Source: an uncultured Christensenella sp.
Lineage (GTDB): Bacteria > Bacillota > Clostridia > Christensenellales > Borkfalkiaceae
Direction: 5' to 3'
DNA: 64,000 nt
Assembly (NCBI GenBank): GCA_910577055.1
Contig: CAJTKX010000001.1
Coordinates: 496,001-560,000 of the forward strand
Made by a program: the position numbers and the translations under genes. Below the pieces are notes generated by a model. The model ran no database searches and was not told the origin of the DNA. It saw nothing but the letters and a program-made list of their open reading frames with translations. Numbering within the stretch: position 1 is the stretch's first letter; each line of letters begins with the position of its first letter. This document shows, piece after piece, positions 38,811 through 48,100 of the stretch.

Positions 38811-39950
38811 TTATTCTACTCTCAATCCCCAACAACGACGGCGCTTTGCAATTTCCCTTTCGTAATTCTTCCAAAGGTTCTGCACGTTGTCGTTGGTTTC
38901 AAGCTCGGGTCCCGTTTCAAGGAACTTGACTTTGTTTGCAATAAGTCCTTTAAGACAGTGGTTCATAATTATAGCCACCGCACCTTGGTTTGCGTGTGCT
39001 TTGGCAACGCCTATGCTTAACGTATCCGCCACCTCGCAATGTTTCATCGCCTTGATATAAGGAATAATACCGCGCGGGAACAGCTTGCCTCGGCATTTGT
39101 TTAATACCTCTTTCATAGATGGGATAACCAAGCCGTACGCTATTACCTTTTCGTCCTTTAAAACCACGCCCGCAAATTCGGGTTTAAGCACGGTATAAAC
39201 GGTTTCCATTTCACGCTTTTTTTGCTTTTCGCTCAACGGCGAAACGCCGTACAAATCCTCGAACGCCTCGTCCAAAACGTCCATAGCTTGCATTATGTAT
39301 TCGGAAAGCTTCTTTTTGTCGTGCTTCAAATAATACGCAACGTCCAAAATTCGGTATCCGTTGCGTTCTGCGATTTTATCGCTTAAACGCTGTAACCTTT
39401 CGTCGTGCTTTTCGGGCACCTTGACGCGGTAACAGTTCCAATCCACCACCTTATACGCGCCAAGCTTTTCCATATGCTCGACATAATAAGGGTGATTGTA
39501 TATCTCTATGTAAGAGCTGTCCCTATCGAACCCGTCGATAAGCATTCCCTCTTCGTTCAAGTCGGAAAAGCTCATAGGTCCGACAATCTCTTCCATTCCC
39601 AACTCTTTTGCCCACTTGTAAAGCTCGGCAAATAAAGCTTTGGTAACCTCGAAGTCGTCGATAACGTCGAAGCGGGTAAAGCGCAGCTGCTTATATCCAA
39701 ACTTTTCGTTAGCGCCTCGGTGCCAAATTCCCGCAATTCTGCCCGCTATTTTGCCGTCCTTGTACGCCAAAAACATTTTGCAGTCGGCAAAACGGAACGC
39801 GTCGTTAATTTCGGGGTCGAACTCCGCAAATTCGTCGCTTAAAAGGTTGGGGCAAGCATAGGGGTTGCCTTTGTATAAATCGATTATGAACTTGAAAAAT
39901 TTCTTCTTGCCCTTGTTGTCGTTCAAAGAAATTTCTTTAACTTCAATCAT
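38811..39950 (-). CDS. GNAT-like acyltransferase protein, paralog 2
   Basis: 379 residues, very similar to the protein encoded just upstream (39943-41115) along the whole length. Two acyl-CoA N-acyltransferase-like halves seem present: an N-terminal half with FKFIIDLYKGNPYACPNL, KMFLAYKDGKIAGRIAGIWHRG and GPMSFSDLNEEGMLIDGF, and a C-terminal half with EFAGVVLKDEKVIAYGLVIPS and LSIGVAKAHANQGAVAIIMNH (like the GNAT acetyl-CoA loop). I recognise this as a conserved bacterial family without an assigned substrate. Third gene of a DegV-led operon, overlapping its neighbour by 8 bases. Confidence 0.72.
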   Translation of the reverse strand: MIEVKEISLNDNKGKKKFFKFIIDLYKGNPYACPNLLSDEFAEFDPEINDAFRFADCKMFLAYKDGKIAGRIAGIWHRGANEKFGYKQLRFTRFDVIDDFEVTKALFAELYKWAKELGMEEIVGPMSFSDLNEEGMLIDGFDRDSSYIEIYNHPYYVEHMEKLGAYKVVDWNCYRVKVPEKHDERLQRLSDKIAERNGYRILDVAYYLKHDKKKLSEYIMQAMDVLDEAFEDLYGVSPLSEKQKKREMETVYTVLKPEFAGVVLKDEKVIAYGLVIPSMKEVLNKCRGKLFPRGIIPYIKAMKHCEVADTLSIGVAKAHANQGAVAIIMNHCLKGLIANKVKFLETGPELETNDNVQNLWKNYEREIAKRRRCWGLRVE

Positions 39951-41115
39951 TCTTCTCTCCGTCGGTGGGTTCGGCGGGGTTGACTTTTAAGCCCCAGCAA
40001 CGCCGGCGCTTTGCAAGTTCGGGATTATACCTTTTCCAAAGATTGTTGATATGCCTATTATTTTCAAGCATAGGTCCCGTTTCAAGGTATTTTACGCCAA
40101 GCTTATTAAGCCCTACAAGGCAATGATGCAAAATCATAGCGACGGCGCCCTTGTTGTTGTGCTCTTTGGTGATACCGATACTCATCATATCGGCAACTTC
40201 GACGTGAGTCATCGCCTTTATATAAGGGATAATTCCGCGAGGGAACACACTGCCCCTGCCTTTTTGCATAACTTCGTTTATGGACGGCATCATAAAGCCG
40301 TATGCGATAACCTTGTCGTCCTTCATAATAACGGCGGCAAGCTCGGGGATAAGCACTTGATATATGGTAGCCATTTCGCGGCGCTTTTGCTTGTCGTTTA
40401 TGGGCGAAACACCGTAAAGGGGCGCATAAGCCTCGTCAAGAATATCCAAACACTGCATAATGTATTCGGAAAGCTTTTTCTTGTCGTGCTTTAACCAATA
40501 TCTTACGTCAAGCACCTCGTAACCGTTTTTCTCTTGAACGGCGTTGGCAAGTCTTGCAAGCTGTTCGTCGCCCTCGGGGGGCACCTTCATTCTCAAACAG
40601 TTCCAATCCACCACCTTATACGCGCCGAGCTTTTCCATATGCTCGACATAATAAGGATAATTATAAATTTCAATATAGGTGCTATCCTTGTCGAACCCGT
40701 CGATAAGCATTCCCTCTTCGTTCAAGTCGGAAAAGCTCATAGGTCCGATTATCTCTTCCATACCAAGCTCTCTCGCCCACTTGTAAAGCTCGGCAAATAA
40801 AGCTTTGGTAACTTCGAAATCGTCGATAACGTCGAAGCGGGTAAAGCGCAGCTGCTTGTAGCCGAACTTTTCGTTCACGCCGCGGTGCCAAATTCCCGCG
40901 ATTCTACCCGCGATTTTGCCGTCCTTATACGCCAAAAACATTTTGCAGTCGGCAAAGCGGAACGCATCGTTTTTGGCGGGGTCGAACTCCGCAAACTCGT
41001 CGGTGTAAAGATTGGGGCAAGCATAGGGGTTGCCCTTATATAAGTCGATTAGGAACTTAAAAAACTTTTTCTTGTCTCTTTTAGAGTCAAGGGATATTTC
41101 TTTAACTTTTATCAT
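39943..41115 (-). CDS. GNAT-like acyltransferase protein, paralog 1
   Basis: 390 residues, same family and order of motifs as the downstream copy (AGRIAGIWHRG, GPMSFSDLNEEGMLIDGF, SIGITKEHNNKGAVAMILHH), with a 10-residue acidic tail. The two share about two thirds of residues by eye, most strongly in the first 170, and differ through about 175-300, so this is a diverged gene duplication and not an assembly repeat. Start overlaps the DegV stop by 4 bases. DegV proteins bind fatty acids (FakB-like), and acyltransferase-like neighbours could use activated acyl groups; this link is inference. Confidence 0.72.
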   Translation of the reverse strand: MIKVKEISLDSKRDKKKFFKFLIDLYKGNPYACPNLYTDEFAEFDPAKNDAFRFADCKMFLAYKDGKIAGRIAGIWHRGVNEKFGYKQLRFTRFDVIDDFEVTKALFAELYKWARELGMEEIIGPMSFSDLNEEGMLIDGFDKDSTYIEIYNYPYYVEHMEKLGAYKVVDWNCLRMKVPPEGDEQLARLANAVQEKNGYEVLDVRYWLKHDKKKLSEYIMQCLDILDEAYAPLYGVSPINDKQKRREMATIYQVLIPELAAVIMKDDKVIAYGFMMPSINEVMQKGRGSVFPRGIIPYIKAMTHVEVADMMSIGITKEHNNKGAVAMILHHCLVGLNKLGVKYLETGPMLENNRHINNLWKRYNPELAKRRRCWGLKVNPAEPTDGEKND

Positions 41116-41993
41116 TTTTTCTCCAAAGGAATAGGGCGCTTGTCCGCAACGAAAATAACACCGAACGTTCCGGGTCCGCAGTGCGAACCTATTACGGGAC
41201 CTACCGCTTGACGTTTTATTGTGATGTCGGGGCGCGCCTTTTTAATTAAATCGGCAAGCTCGTTACCCATATCCTCGCAATCCGCGTCAACTACATAAAC
41301 GCCGTATTCGGGGTCGGTTATTTCTTGTACAACTTTATCGGCGAGAGATTTCAAAGCTTTCTTTCGCCCCATAATTTTTTCATAGACGCTAAGTCCGCCC
41401 TTCTCGTTAGTGGTAAGAACGGGTTTAAGTGACAAAATAGTACCGGCGACGGCTGCCGCACCCGAAAGTCTGCCGCCGCGTTTTAAGTGCATCAAGTCGT
41501 CAACCACAAAGTACATTGCAACTTTGTTGGTAAAATCGTTTAAAAAATCAATAATTTCCTCGTCGGAAGCGCCGCTGTTTTTCAGCTGTGCCGCTTTTTC
41601 GACTTGAATACCCGTGCCGAGGCAAACGGAATTTGTGTTGAATACTGTGCACTTTCTTTCGGGGAACTCTGTTTTCAGCTCGCTCAAAGCTTTGTCAAGC
41701 TGACTGAACGTGCCGCTCATTGCGTGGGAGAAGCTTATATACAAAACATCTTCGCCCTTCGCAAAATAGGGGGTTAAAATTTCTTTATAATTTTCGGGGT
41801 TTAAAGCCATCGTTTTGGGGACGACGCCGCCTCTAACCGCCGTAAAAAACTTTTTGAAGTCGGTATTTTTACCGAGGTCGTAATTATATTCTTCGCCGCC
41901 GTAGCAATACGGCATAGAAATATAATCCACGCCAAGCGCTTCAGCTTTCGTGAACCACAGCTCGCTGTTGCTGTCGCATAATAAAACGCTCAT
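41112..41993 (-). CDS. DegV family fatty-acid-binding protein
   Basis: 293-residue DegV/FakB-like protein. In Staphylococcus such proteins hold a fatty acid for phosphorylation by the kinase FakA. The ATG at 41993 is preferred over a GTG at 42005 because GGAG sits 7 bases before it. Family features: the N-terminal SNSELWFTKAEALGVDYISMPY, VLYISFSHAMSGTFSQLDKAL, VFNTNSVCLGTGIQVEKAA, DLMHLKRGGRLSG and GPVIGSHCGPGTFGVIF near the end, where the Ser, Arg and His positions bind the carboxylate. No fakA lies nearby. Consensus promoter at 42035-42063, with a short hairpin (AGTGT / ACACT) in the leader. Confidence 0.92.
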   Translation of the reverse strand: MSVLLCDSNSELWFTKAEALGVDYISMPYCYGGEEYNYDLGKNTDFKKFFTAVRGGVVPKTMALNPENYKEILTPYFAKGEDVLYISFSHAMSGTFSQLDKALSELKTEFPERKCTVFNTNSVCLGTGIQVEKAAQLKNSGASDEEIIDFLNDFTNKVAMYFVVDDLMHLKRGGRLSGAAAVAGTILSLKPVLTTNEKGGLSVYEKIMGRKKALKSLADKVVQEITDPEYGVYVVDADCEDMGNELADLIKKARPDITIKRQAVGPVIGSHCGPGTFGVIFVADKRPIPLEKK

Positions 41994-42034
41994 TATTTTC
42001 TCCACACAGTGTTCTTAGGCACACTCTAATCAGC

Positions 42035-42063
42035 ATTTTATCACAATTTGTCGAAGTTGTCAA
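42035..42063 (-). promoter_or_regulatory. Promoter of the DegV operon
   Basis: Minus strand TTGACA, 17 bases, TAAAAT; start near 42028, leader about 35 bases. Confidence 0.82.
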
Positions 42064-42147
42064 TCATTGATTAACGGTTAAATATGAACCCAAGTTAAGC
42101 CGAGGCGGACAATTTGCGTACAAATTGACAAAACAACACAAAGTTAT

Positions 42148-42176
42148 TTGCTTTTTTCTTCTTTTATTGTTAAAAT
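42148..42176 (+). promoter_or_regulatory. Candidate promoter of the secreted protein at 42212
   Basis: TTGCTT, 17 bases, TAAAAT, about 35 bases before the ATG; AAAAGG serves as ribosome site. Confidence 0.55.
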
Positions 42177-42211
42177 GAGTTATACTAAGAATAACGGCAA
42201 AAGGTTTTTAG

Positions 42212-43456
42212 ATGAAGCATAAAAAATTATTCGTAACTTTTACGGTAATATTCACGGTACTGCTCTCTTTAATCATCTTTTTGATGATATGGTATTGGGG
42301 CGACAGATATGACGGCGGCAACAACTTCGACGGGTTTAACGATTTCCGCAGCGAAATAGAAATTCCCGGGCTTAAAGACGGCGCTTGCCCGCAAGGCATA
42401 ACTACTTATAAAGCGAACTATACCGAAACCGTCACCGACGACGAGGGCAAGGAAACCGAAGTAAAAAAATCGCAAGATTACTTTTTTATTACCTCGTATT
42501 TTAAAAATCAGCCCTCGCGCATATACGTTGTAGGCAACGTTACGGGCGAAGTCGGGTATGTTTCTTTGAAAAACGCGGACGGCAGCGATTACACGGGGCA
42601 CTGCGGCGGAATTGCGACAAACGGGTACTATCTTTGGGTAAGCTCGGACGATAAAGTGTTCGTAGCTACGAAGGATAAGTCCACGTCAACCAACAATATT
42701 GCAACGGAAATTATAAAACTTGCCGCAGAAAACGGCGAAATTCAGTTTAAAAATTCGTTCGGTGCAAACTGCAATGCGTCGTTTTTGTATTTTTACGACT
42801 ATGACGGAGGCGCAACGAATACTCCTTCATCGAACGATAGGCTGTACGTCGGCGAATTCTACCGCGCGGGAAAATACGAAACGAACGAAAAACACTGCTT
42901 GACTACCCCCAACAAAGAAACGAACAGAGCGTTTGCGTATGAGTACAACACCTCTACTTCGACGACTTTCGGGCTTGCAACCGGCGACGGCTACGACGCA
43001 AACGGCGAGAAAGTGCCCGCTATAAAGAAAATTTTCTCCATTCCCGATGAAATTCAAGGCTTTGCAAGGACTTCCAACGGATTGGTATTATCGCAAAGCT
43101 ACGGACTGAAAAATTCGCATATTTATTATTATGGATTTCAGTGGGAAACGGCGTCGCTGAGCAAAAACAGCCGCATAAAATACACCGAGATTGAAAAAAC
43201 GGGCTTTAAGTATGACGAAAGCGTTAAAACGATAAACGGCGCGCCCTACTACGACAGCAGCCTTTACGTTTATTATATAGAGCGCTCGTCGTTGTTGAAC
43301 GACTACTCGATACCCTCGATGTCAGAAGGGCTTTGCACGCTGAACGGAAGAGTTTATGTGTTGTTCGAGTCGGGAGCTAAAAAATACAGTCCTTTCGTAA
43401 GAAAAGTGTTGAAGAATGTGTATAGCTTCATTCCGAGAAAAAGCGACAAATTTTAA
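42212..43456 (+). CDS. Secreted or membrane-anchored propeller-like protein, unknown
   Basis: 414 residues. The N-terminal helix FVTFTVIFTVLLSLIIFLMIWYW is a signal anchor without a clear cleavage or lipobox site. The outside part begins IEIPGLKDGACPQGITTY and contains DYFFITSYFKNQPSRIYVVGNVTGEVGYVSL, SDYTGHCGGIATNGYYLWVSSDDKVFV and IPDEIQGFARTSNGLVLSQSYG, a pattern of repeated strands typical of six- or seven-bladed propellers (YncE/Vgb-like). Similar secreted proteins occur in many Clostridia with no known function. A copy of the 64-bp repeat begins at the first base after the stop codon. Monocistronic. Confidence 0.72.
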   Translation: MKHKKLFVTFTVIFTVLLSLIIFLMIWYWGDRYDGGNNFDGFNDFRSEIEIPGLKDGACPQGITTYKANYTETVTDDEGKETEVKKSQDYFFITSYFKNQPSRIYVVGNVTGEVGYVSLKNADGSDYTGHCGGIATNGYYLWVSSDDKVFVATKDKSTSTNNIATEIIKLAAENGEIQFKNSFGANCNASFLYFYDYDGGATNTPSSNDRLYVGEFYRAGKYETNEKHCLTTPNKETNRAFAYEYNTSTSTTFGLATGDGYDANGEKVPAIKKIFSIPDEIQGFARTSNGLVLSQSYGLKNSHIYYYGFQWETASLSKNSRIKYTEIEKTGFKYDESVKTINGAPYYDSSLYVYYIERSSLLNDYSIPSMSEGLCTLNGRVYVLFESGAKKYSPFVRKVLKNVYSFIPRKSDKF

Positions 43457-43520
43457 CAAGCGTTCCGCTTGACCGGATATCTTAAATGCTACAAGACAAA
43501 GACAACTAACCGCAAATCAA
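43457..43520 (+). repeat. 64-bp palindromic repeat, copy 2
   Basis: Starts with CAAGCGTTCCGCTTGA immediately after the upstream stop codon. Shares TATCTTAA and AACTAA-x-CGCAA-x-TCAA with copy 1 at 22076 at the same spacing. Confidence 0.7.
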
Positions 43521-43575
43521 CAAGCGTTCCGCTTGATTTTGCATATTAATTGCTTGACGGCAAAACTTACAATCC
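43521..43575 (+). repeat. 64-bp repeat, copy 3 (partial, tandem)
   Basis: Identical 16-base head CAAGCGTTCCGCTTGA placed exactly 64 bases after copy 2, then TAT-x-TTAATTGC; the second half has decayed. Confidence 0.65.
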
Positions 43576-43584
43576 AAATAAAAA

Positions 43585-43614
43585 AGCGGCGCGGTTCGTT
43601 TGAACCGCGCCGCT
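43585..43614 (-). terminator. Terminator after the M18 aminopeptidase gene
   Basis: 12-bp arms GCGGCGCGGTTC / GAACCGCGCCGC with a 4-base loop, 12 bases beyond the stop; the minus strand continues GCTTTTTTATTTGG. Probably also stops the convergent plus-strand gene. Confidence 0.85.
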
Positions 43615-43625
43615 TATCTTTTCAT

Positions 43626-44999
43626 TTATTTACAAAATGCCAAGCAAGCTTGATACAGTGCGTATATATCCGCCTTGGAAATCAGCTCGTAAGGGGCGTG
43701 CATAGAAAGCACGGGCACGCCTACGTCAACCGTGTCTATGCCGAGGTTGGAGATAAACTGCGCAACGGTGCCGCCGCCGCCGACGTCTACAGCGCCAAGC
43801 TCGCCCGTTTGCCAATATACTCCGTTGTCCTCGAAAATGTCGCGTATCCAGCCCATAAATTCGGCAGACGCATCGTTGGTAGAGGACTTGCCGCGCGCGC
43901 CCGTATACTTTGATACCGCCGCGCCGCAGTTTATAAACGTGGTGTTGCGCTTTTCGAACGCCGATGCGAAAGCGGGGTCGTAAGCCGCGGTTACGTCAGC
44001 CGAAATGCACTTGGAGTTGTATCTGACCTCGATGGGATTAGCCTTGAAAGAATTTGCGATAGTTTCGATAACGTCGCAGATGACCTTTGACTGCATACCC
44101 GTATTGCCTACGCTGCCAATCTCTTCTTTATCGGCAAACACCGCAACGACCGTGTGTGCTGTCTCGCAGTCGAAAATGGCTTTCATTTCGGGGTAAGCGC
44201 AGACCTTGTCGTCGTGCCCGTACGCCGCTATCAAAGCGCCGTCAAAGCCCACGTCGCGCGCCTTGCCCGCGGGAACGAAGCAAAGCTCCGAACACTGCAA
44301 GTCGACTTCCGTCAAGCCGTATTTTTTGTTTAAGAGGTTTAAAACCGCGGTTTTTACAGCTTCTTTTTTGTCTTCGTCATCCTCGCCTACCGCGGGAAGC
44401 CCGCCGATAACCGCGTTAAGGCTTTCGCCGTCAATCGCCTTTGAAAGAGGCTTTGCCGCTTGCTCGGCGCCGAGGTGAGGTAAAATATCGGTAATATAGA
44501 ATACGGGGTCGCTCTCGTCCTCGCCGACGCAGATTTCCACGCGCTTGCCGCCGCGCAGCACCGCCACGCCATGCAAAGCAAGGGGAATTGCCGTCCACTG
44601 ATATTTCTTAATTCCGCCGTAGTAGTGCGTTTTAAAATAGCACAGCCCCGCGTCCTCGTACATAGGGTTGGGTTTTAAATCAAGACGGGGCGAATCAACG
44701 TGCGCGACCATAATTCTAACGCCGTCCTTTTCGACGGGTTCGGTGCCGACCTTGATTAAAAATACGTTTTTGTGTCTGTTTATAAAGTAACGCTTATCCC
44801 CCGCTTTAAGCTTTTCTGAAAACGAAAAAGGTTTAAAACCGTTTTCTTCCGCAAGTTTTTTTGCCGTTACCGACGCATCGCGCTCGGTCTTGGAATTATC
44901 GAGGAAAGACTTGTACCCTTCCGCGAAATCGTAAATTTCTTCAAGCTTTTTGCCGTCCGCGTCCTCATAGACGTTTTTACGTTTATATTTCAAATCCAT
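43626..44999 (-). CDS. M18 family aminopeptidase
   Basis: 457-residue zinc aminopeptidase (aspartyl aminopeptidase / aminopeptidase I family), cytosolic, active on N-terminal residues of peptides. Start ATG 44999: AGGAG lies 8 bases upstream, and an earlier in-frame start (45029) would fall in the promoter -10 box. Metal and catalytic motifs: RIMVAHVDSPRLDLKP (His), DEDDKKEAVK linker region, AVFADKEEIGSVGNTGMQS (Glu-Glu with Gly-Ser) and VPVLSMHAPYELISKADIY (His). Single-gene unit with its own full-consensus promoter and a terminator. Likely part of general peptide catabolism. Confidence 0.93.
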   Translation of the reverse strand: MDLKYKRKNVYEDADGKKLEEIYDFAEGYKSFLDNSKTERDASVTAKKLAEENGFKPFSFSEKLKAGDKRYFINRHKNVFLIKVGTEPVEKDGVRIMVAHVDSPRLDLKPNPMYEDAGLCYFKTHYYGGIKKYQWTAIPLALHGVAVLRGGKRVEICVGEDESDPVFYITDILPHLGAEQAAKPLSKAIDGESLNAVIGGLPAVGEDDEDKKEAVKTAVLNLLNKKYGLTEVDLQCSELCFVPAGKARDVGFDGALIAAYGHDDKVCAYPEMKAIFDCETAHTVVAVFADKEEIGSVGNTGMQSKVICDVIETIANSFKANPIEVRYNSKCISADVTAAYDPAFASAFEKRNTTFINCGAAVSKYTGARGKSSTNDASAEFMGWIRDIFEDNGVYWQTGELGAVDVGGGGTVAQFISNLGIDTVDVGVPVLSMHAPYELISKADIYALYQACLAFCK

Positions 45000-45029
45000 A
45001 ATATTAACTCCTTTTAATTTTTCATACAT

Positions 45030-45058
45030 ATTATAACTTTACAAACCGATTTTGTCAA
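45030..45058 (-). promoter_or_regulatory. Promoter of the M18 aminopeptidase gene
   Basis: Minus strand TTGACA, 17 bases, TATAAT: complete consensus, 30 bases before the chosen start. Confidence 0.88.
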
Positions 45059-45073
45059 CGCTTTTATAATGAC

Positions 45074-45109
45074 AAAGCCGCCCGCGCAATTTGCGCGGGC
45101 GGCTTTTTT
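45074..45109. terminator. Terminator after the giant surface-protein gene
   Basis: AAAGCCGCCCGCGCAA / TTGCGCGGGCGGCTTT, 16-bp arms, 13 bases beyond the stop codon at 45122. The T-run TTTTTT is on the plus strand and a shorter TTT on the minus strand. Confidence 0.8.
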
Positions 45110-45121
45110 ATGAGGAATATA

Positions 45122-48100
45122 TTACATATTTTCGACGTCGGCGTCTTCGTAGAAGCCGTCGTCGTCGCCGTTATCGCGTTTTCTGTTCTTTACAACAAGC
45201 ACTGCTATTACGATAATTGCAATTGCCGCAACCGCTGCAAACACTCCTACCACCCATGCGGGCATTCCGCCGTTCACGACAACTTCTGCGGGGTCGCCCG
45301 AAGTTATGTTGCCCGTGATTGACAATACGCCCTTAGTAGTTTTAACGGTTTCGCCCGACCTAAACGTAAAGTTGTCGTTATCGACGATTTCAAGCTCTAC
45401 GCCGTGTCCGCCGACCTTGATAAAGTCTCCCGTCAAAGTTACTTTTATTTGGATAGTTTCGCCGGTCTTATCGTCGGTAAACGCGTAAGTGCCGTCGCTT
45501 GCATAGTCTGCGTTACAGCTCCAACCGACTATAACGGGAGCCGTAAACTGTCTTTCGCCGCTGTAAGCGAACTCTGTTTCACCCCACTCTACTTGAAGCG
45601 TGCGGGGCATAACCGCAAACTTGCCGACGTTGGTTGCGTCCTCGTCCGAAAGCTGCTTTTTGTAAGTCAAAACGTACTTACCGTTCGTAATGCTTTCAGC
45701 GCCCTCGAATACTATATCGTACTCACCCACGCCAAGCTTGTTAATGCTTAAATCGGTAACCACCTTAGCGGAAAGTTTAGCGAAGTCCGCCGCGCTTACC
45801 GTGGAAAGATTGGTGTCGATATAGCCGTTTTCATAGAGGTAAGCCGCAAGCTCCTTGCCCTCGGGAACGGGAACGCCGTCGTCGAAGGTGCCGCCGTAAA
45901 CGGCTTCGAACCGCTTATCGGAGAACACGATTTTTATGCACAGCGTGCTTCCGAGTACTTCCACGCGCCACTGTCCGTAGTAAGTTTCGTGGTTTGCCGC
46001 TTCGATTCTGAAATTGATAGCGTAGTGTCTATCGGCTTTTTCAAGCCCCGCGGCAATCTCTTCTGCGGTAAGCTGCTCGAACGTAGGTCTTACCGTGCTC
46101 CAACTCTGCTCGTTTTCCGGCTCGGGAATAAGGTCCTTATCCCCCAAATCGAGGCTGTATTTCTGCCCGTAGTAAACAATTACGGTAGCCCCCTCGTTGC
46201 CTTGAAGTTTTATGTACGAGTACTCTCCCGCAGAGTTTTTCTTATCCACGGCAGCCGCAACGGTCAAATCCTCGATAAGCTGACTGTAACCGTTTTCGTC
46301 CGTGCCCGCAGTAAAGATTATCGTCGCCTTTTCAACGTAGCACATGCCCCAACCGTTTACGCCGTCGTCCGTCATACTGCCTACGAATGTTACGCTGTAC
46401 TTATCCCGGAAGTCCTCGGCATTCCATTCGCCCTTGATAAAGTAGTCGCCGTCAGTCCAAACTTTCAAGTATCCCGCCGCGTCGAAATCGCTTGAAGATA
46501 TCTTCAAAAGCTGCTTGTAAAGGTTTAAAGTAATTCCCAAATCGTCGCCGGCAGCGGGACGTCTTAACGGGTCGTTATCCCAATCCCAACTTCCTTCCAA
46601 AATGCCTTCTACGTTATCTTCCGTAAGCGAACCGTAAGTAGTAGTAATATCGTTAATGTGAATTACGATATTTCTGACGGTGATTTCGTATACGCGCTTA
46701 ATCTTCGCCTCGTCAACGGTGATATTCTCGGGCAAGCTTTCGAGTTTTATATAATACTTGCCTACTTCCTTTGCCGTAGTTACGGGGTTGCCGTCGCCGT
46801 CCAAAAGCGGAGCCGTGTAAGTATCGTCCGTGTAGAACACTACGTCCAAAGGCAGCCAATAGTCCTCGTTTGCGGGGTCGCCGTCGTTCAAGCTGTAATA
46901 CCAAGCTTGCACCTTGTGCGACTCGCCGTCATAGGTGAGGTTTGCCGTCACGCGTATATCGCCGTAATTCACGGTCAACGTAATGCGTCCCTTTGTAAAG
47001 TCGATATCGTAGTTACACAAAATTTCTTCGAGCTTGGAAATATCGTCTTTCATAACGATATCGTAACCCGCTTGGGTGTACGCCGCGTCGGGGTCGTATG
47101 CGCTTGTCAAGAAGTTAACCGCATAAACCGCCGCCTCTTCCTCGCCCGAAACGTAAGTACCTACGCCGAGCGAAGCCGCCGTATCGTCGCCTTGGAAGCC
47201 GTCGAAACTTGCCGTAAAATTCGCAACGTCGCCCGTTTTAACCGACAAATCTTTTGCGGTAATCTTCAAATCGGCTTTGTTCACTACGATTTCGTAATTA
47301 CCGTTGACAACCGTGTAATTTTTGTTCAACGCAACGCCCGATTTAAGCCCCACGCGCAAAGTGTAAACGCCCGCGTCCTTAATTTCGGAAACGGTTTCAC
47401 CGTCCTTTAAAAGCGTGTAAGTAAGCTCCGGCTCTTCGCCGTTTACGGGGTTGTCAAGCTCGGGAGTAACCAAACCGTCGTTATAAGCCGTGCCGTTGTA
47501 AGTAAACTCGTTATTTTCGAAATCCCACTTGACCGTTATGGCTTTTGCAAGAATTTCGAACTCGTATTCGAGCACGCCGTTCTCATCGACGTTCACGGTT
47601 GCGCCGTTGGCGTCCACATAAGAAAGCACATAGTTTTTATCCGCAAGCTTGGTTTGCGCCTTGTATACGCCTACGTTCAACCCGTATGTGGGCAACGTGC
47701 CGGCAAGGGTAACGTTTAAAATAACAGTATTCCCGTGCGCGTCCGTAAAGCTTGCTTGGGGGGTCTGCTTTGCGCCGTTGTAGTACAGTCCGTTAGACGA
47801 CCATTGAACTGTGACCGTTTTCGGATTGATTTTGAACTTAAACGCGCTCTGTTCCGCAGTCAGTTGAACATTTCCGTTTACGGGCGTTGCCGTTACGGTG
47901 TATTCGCCCGCAGAGATAGCCGCAGCCTTTTTATTGCCGCTTGCATCGGTAATTTGGTAGCTGAACGTTACCCCAGCCGCAACCGCATAAGGCGCGTGGG
48001 CCTCTCCGTCGTACACGATTTCAAGCGCGCCGCTTGTATGCACTTCTCCGTCATAGTACCACAACAAATCGTCGGGCGTGGTCTTGACAATAATAAATTT

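Noticed and set aside
38811..41115. Tandem acyltransferase-like genes as an assembly duplication
   Set aside because: The copies differ throughout, most in the middle third, and have distinct junctions, so they are true paralogs.
43457..43575. CRISPR array or integron attC sites at the 64-bp repeats
   Set aside because: Only two adjacent units, no spacer-repeat alternation, no cas or integrase gene, and the core does not fit RYYYAAC...GTTRRRY.
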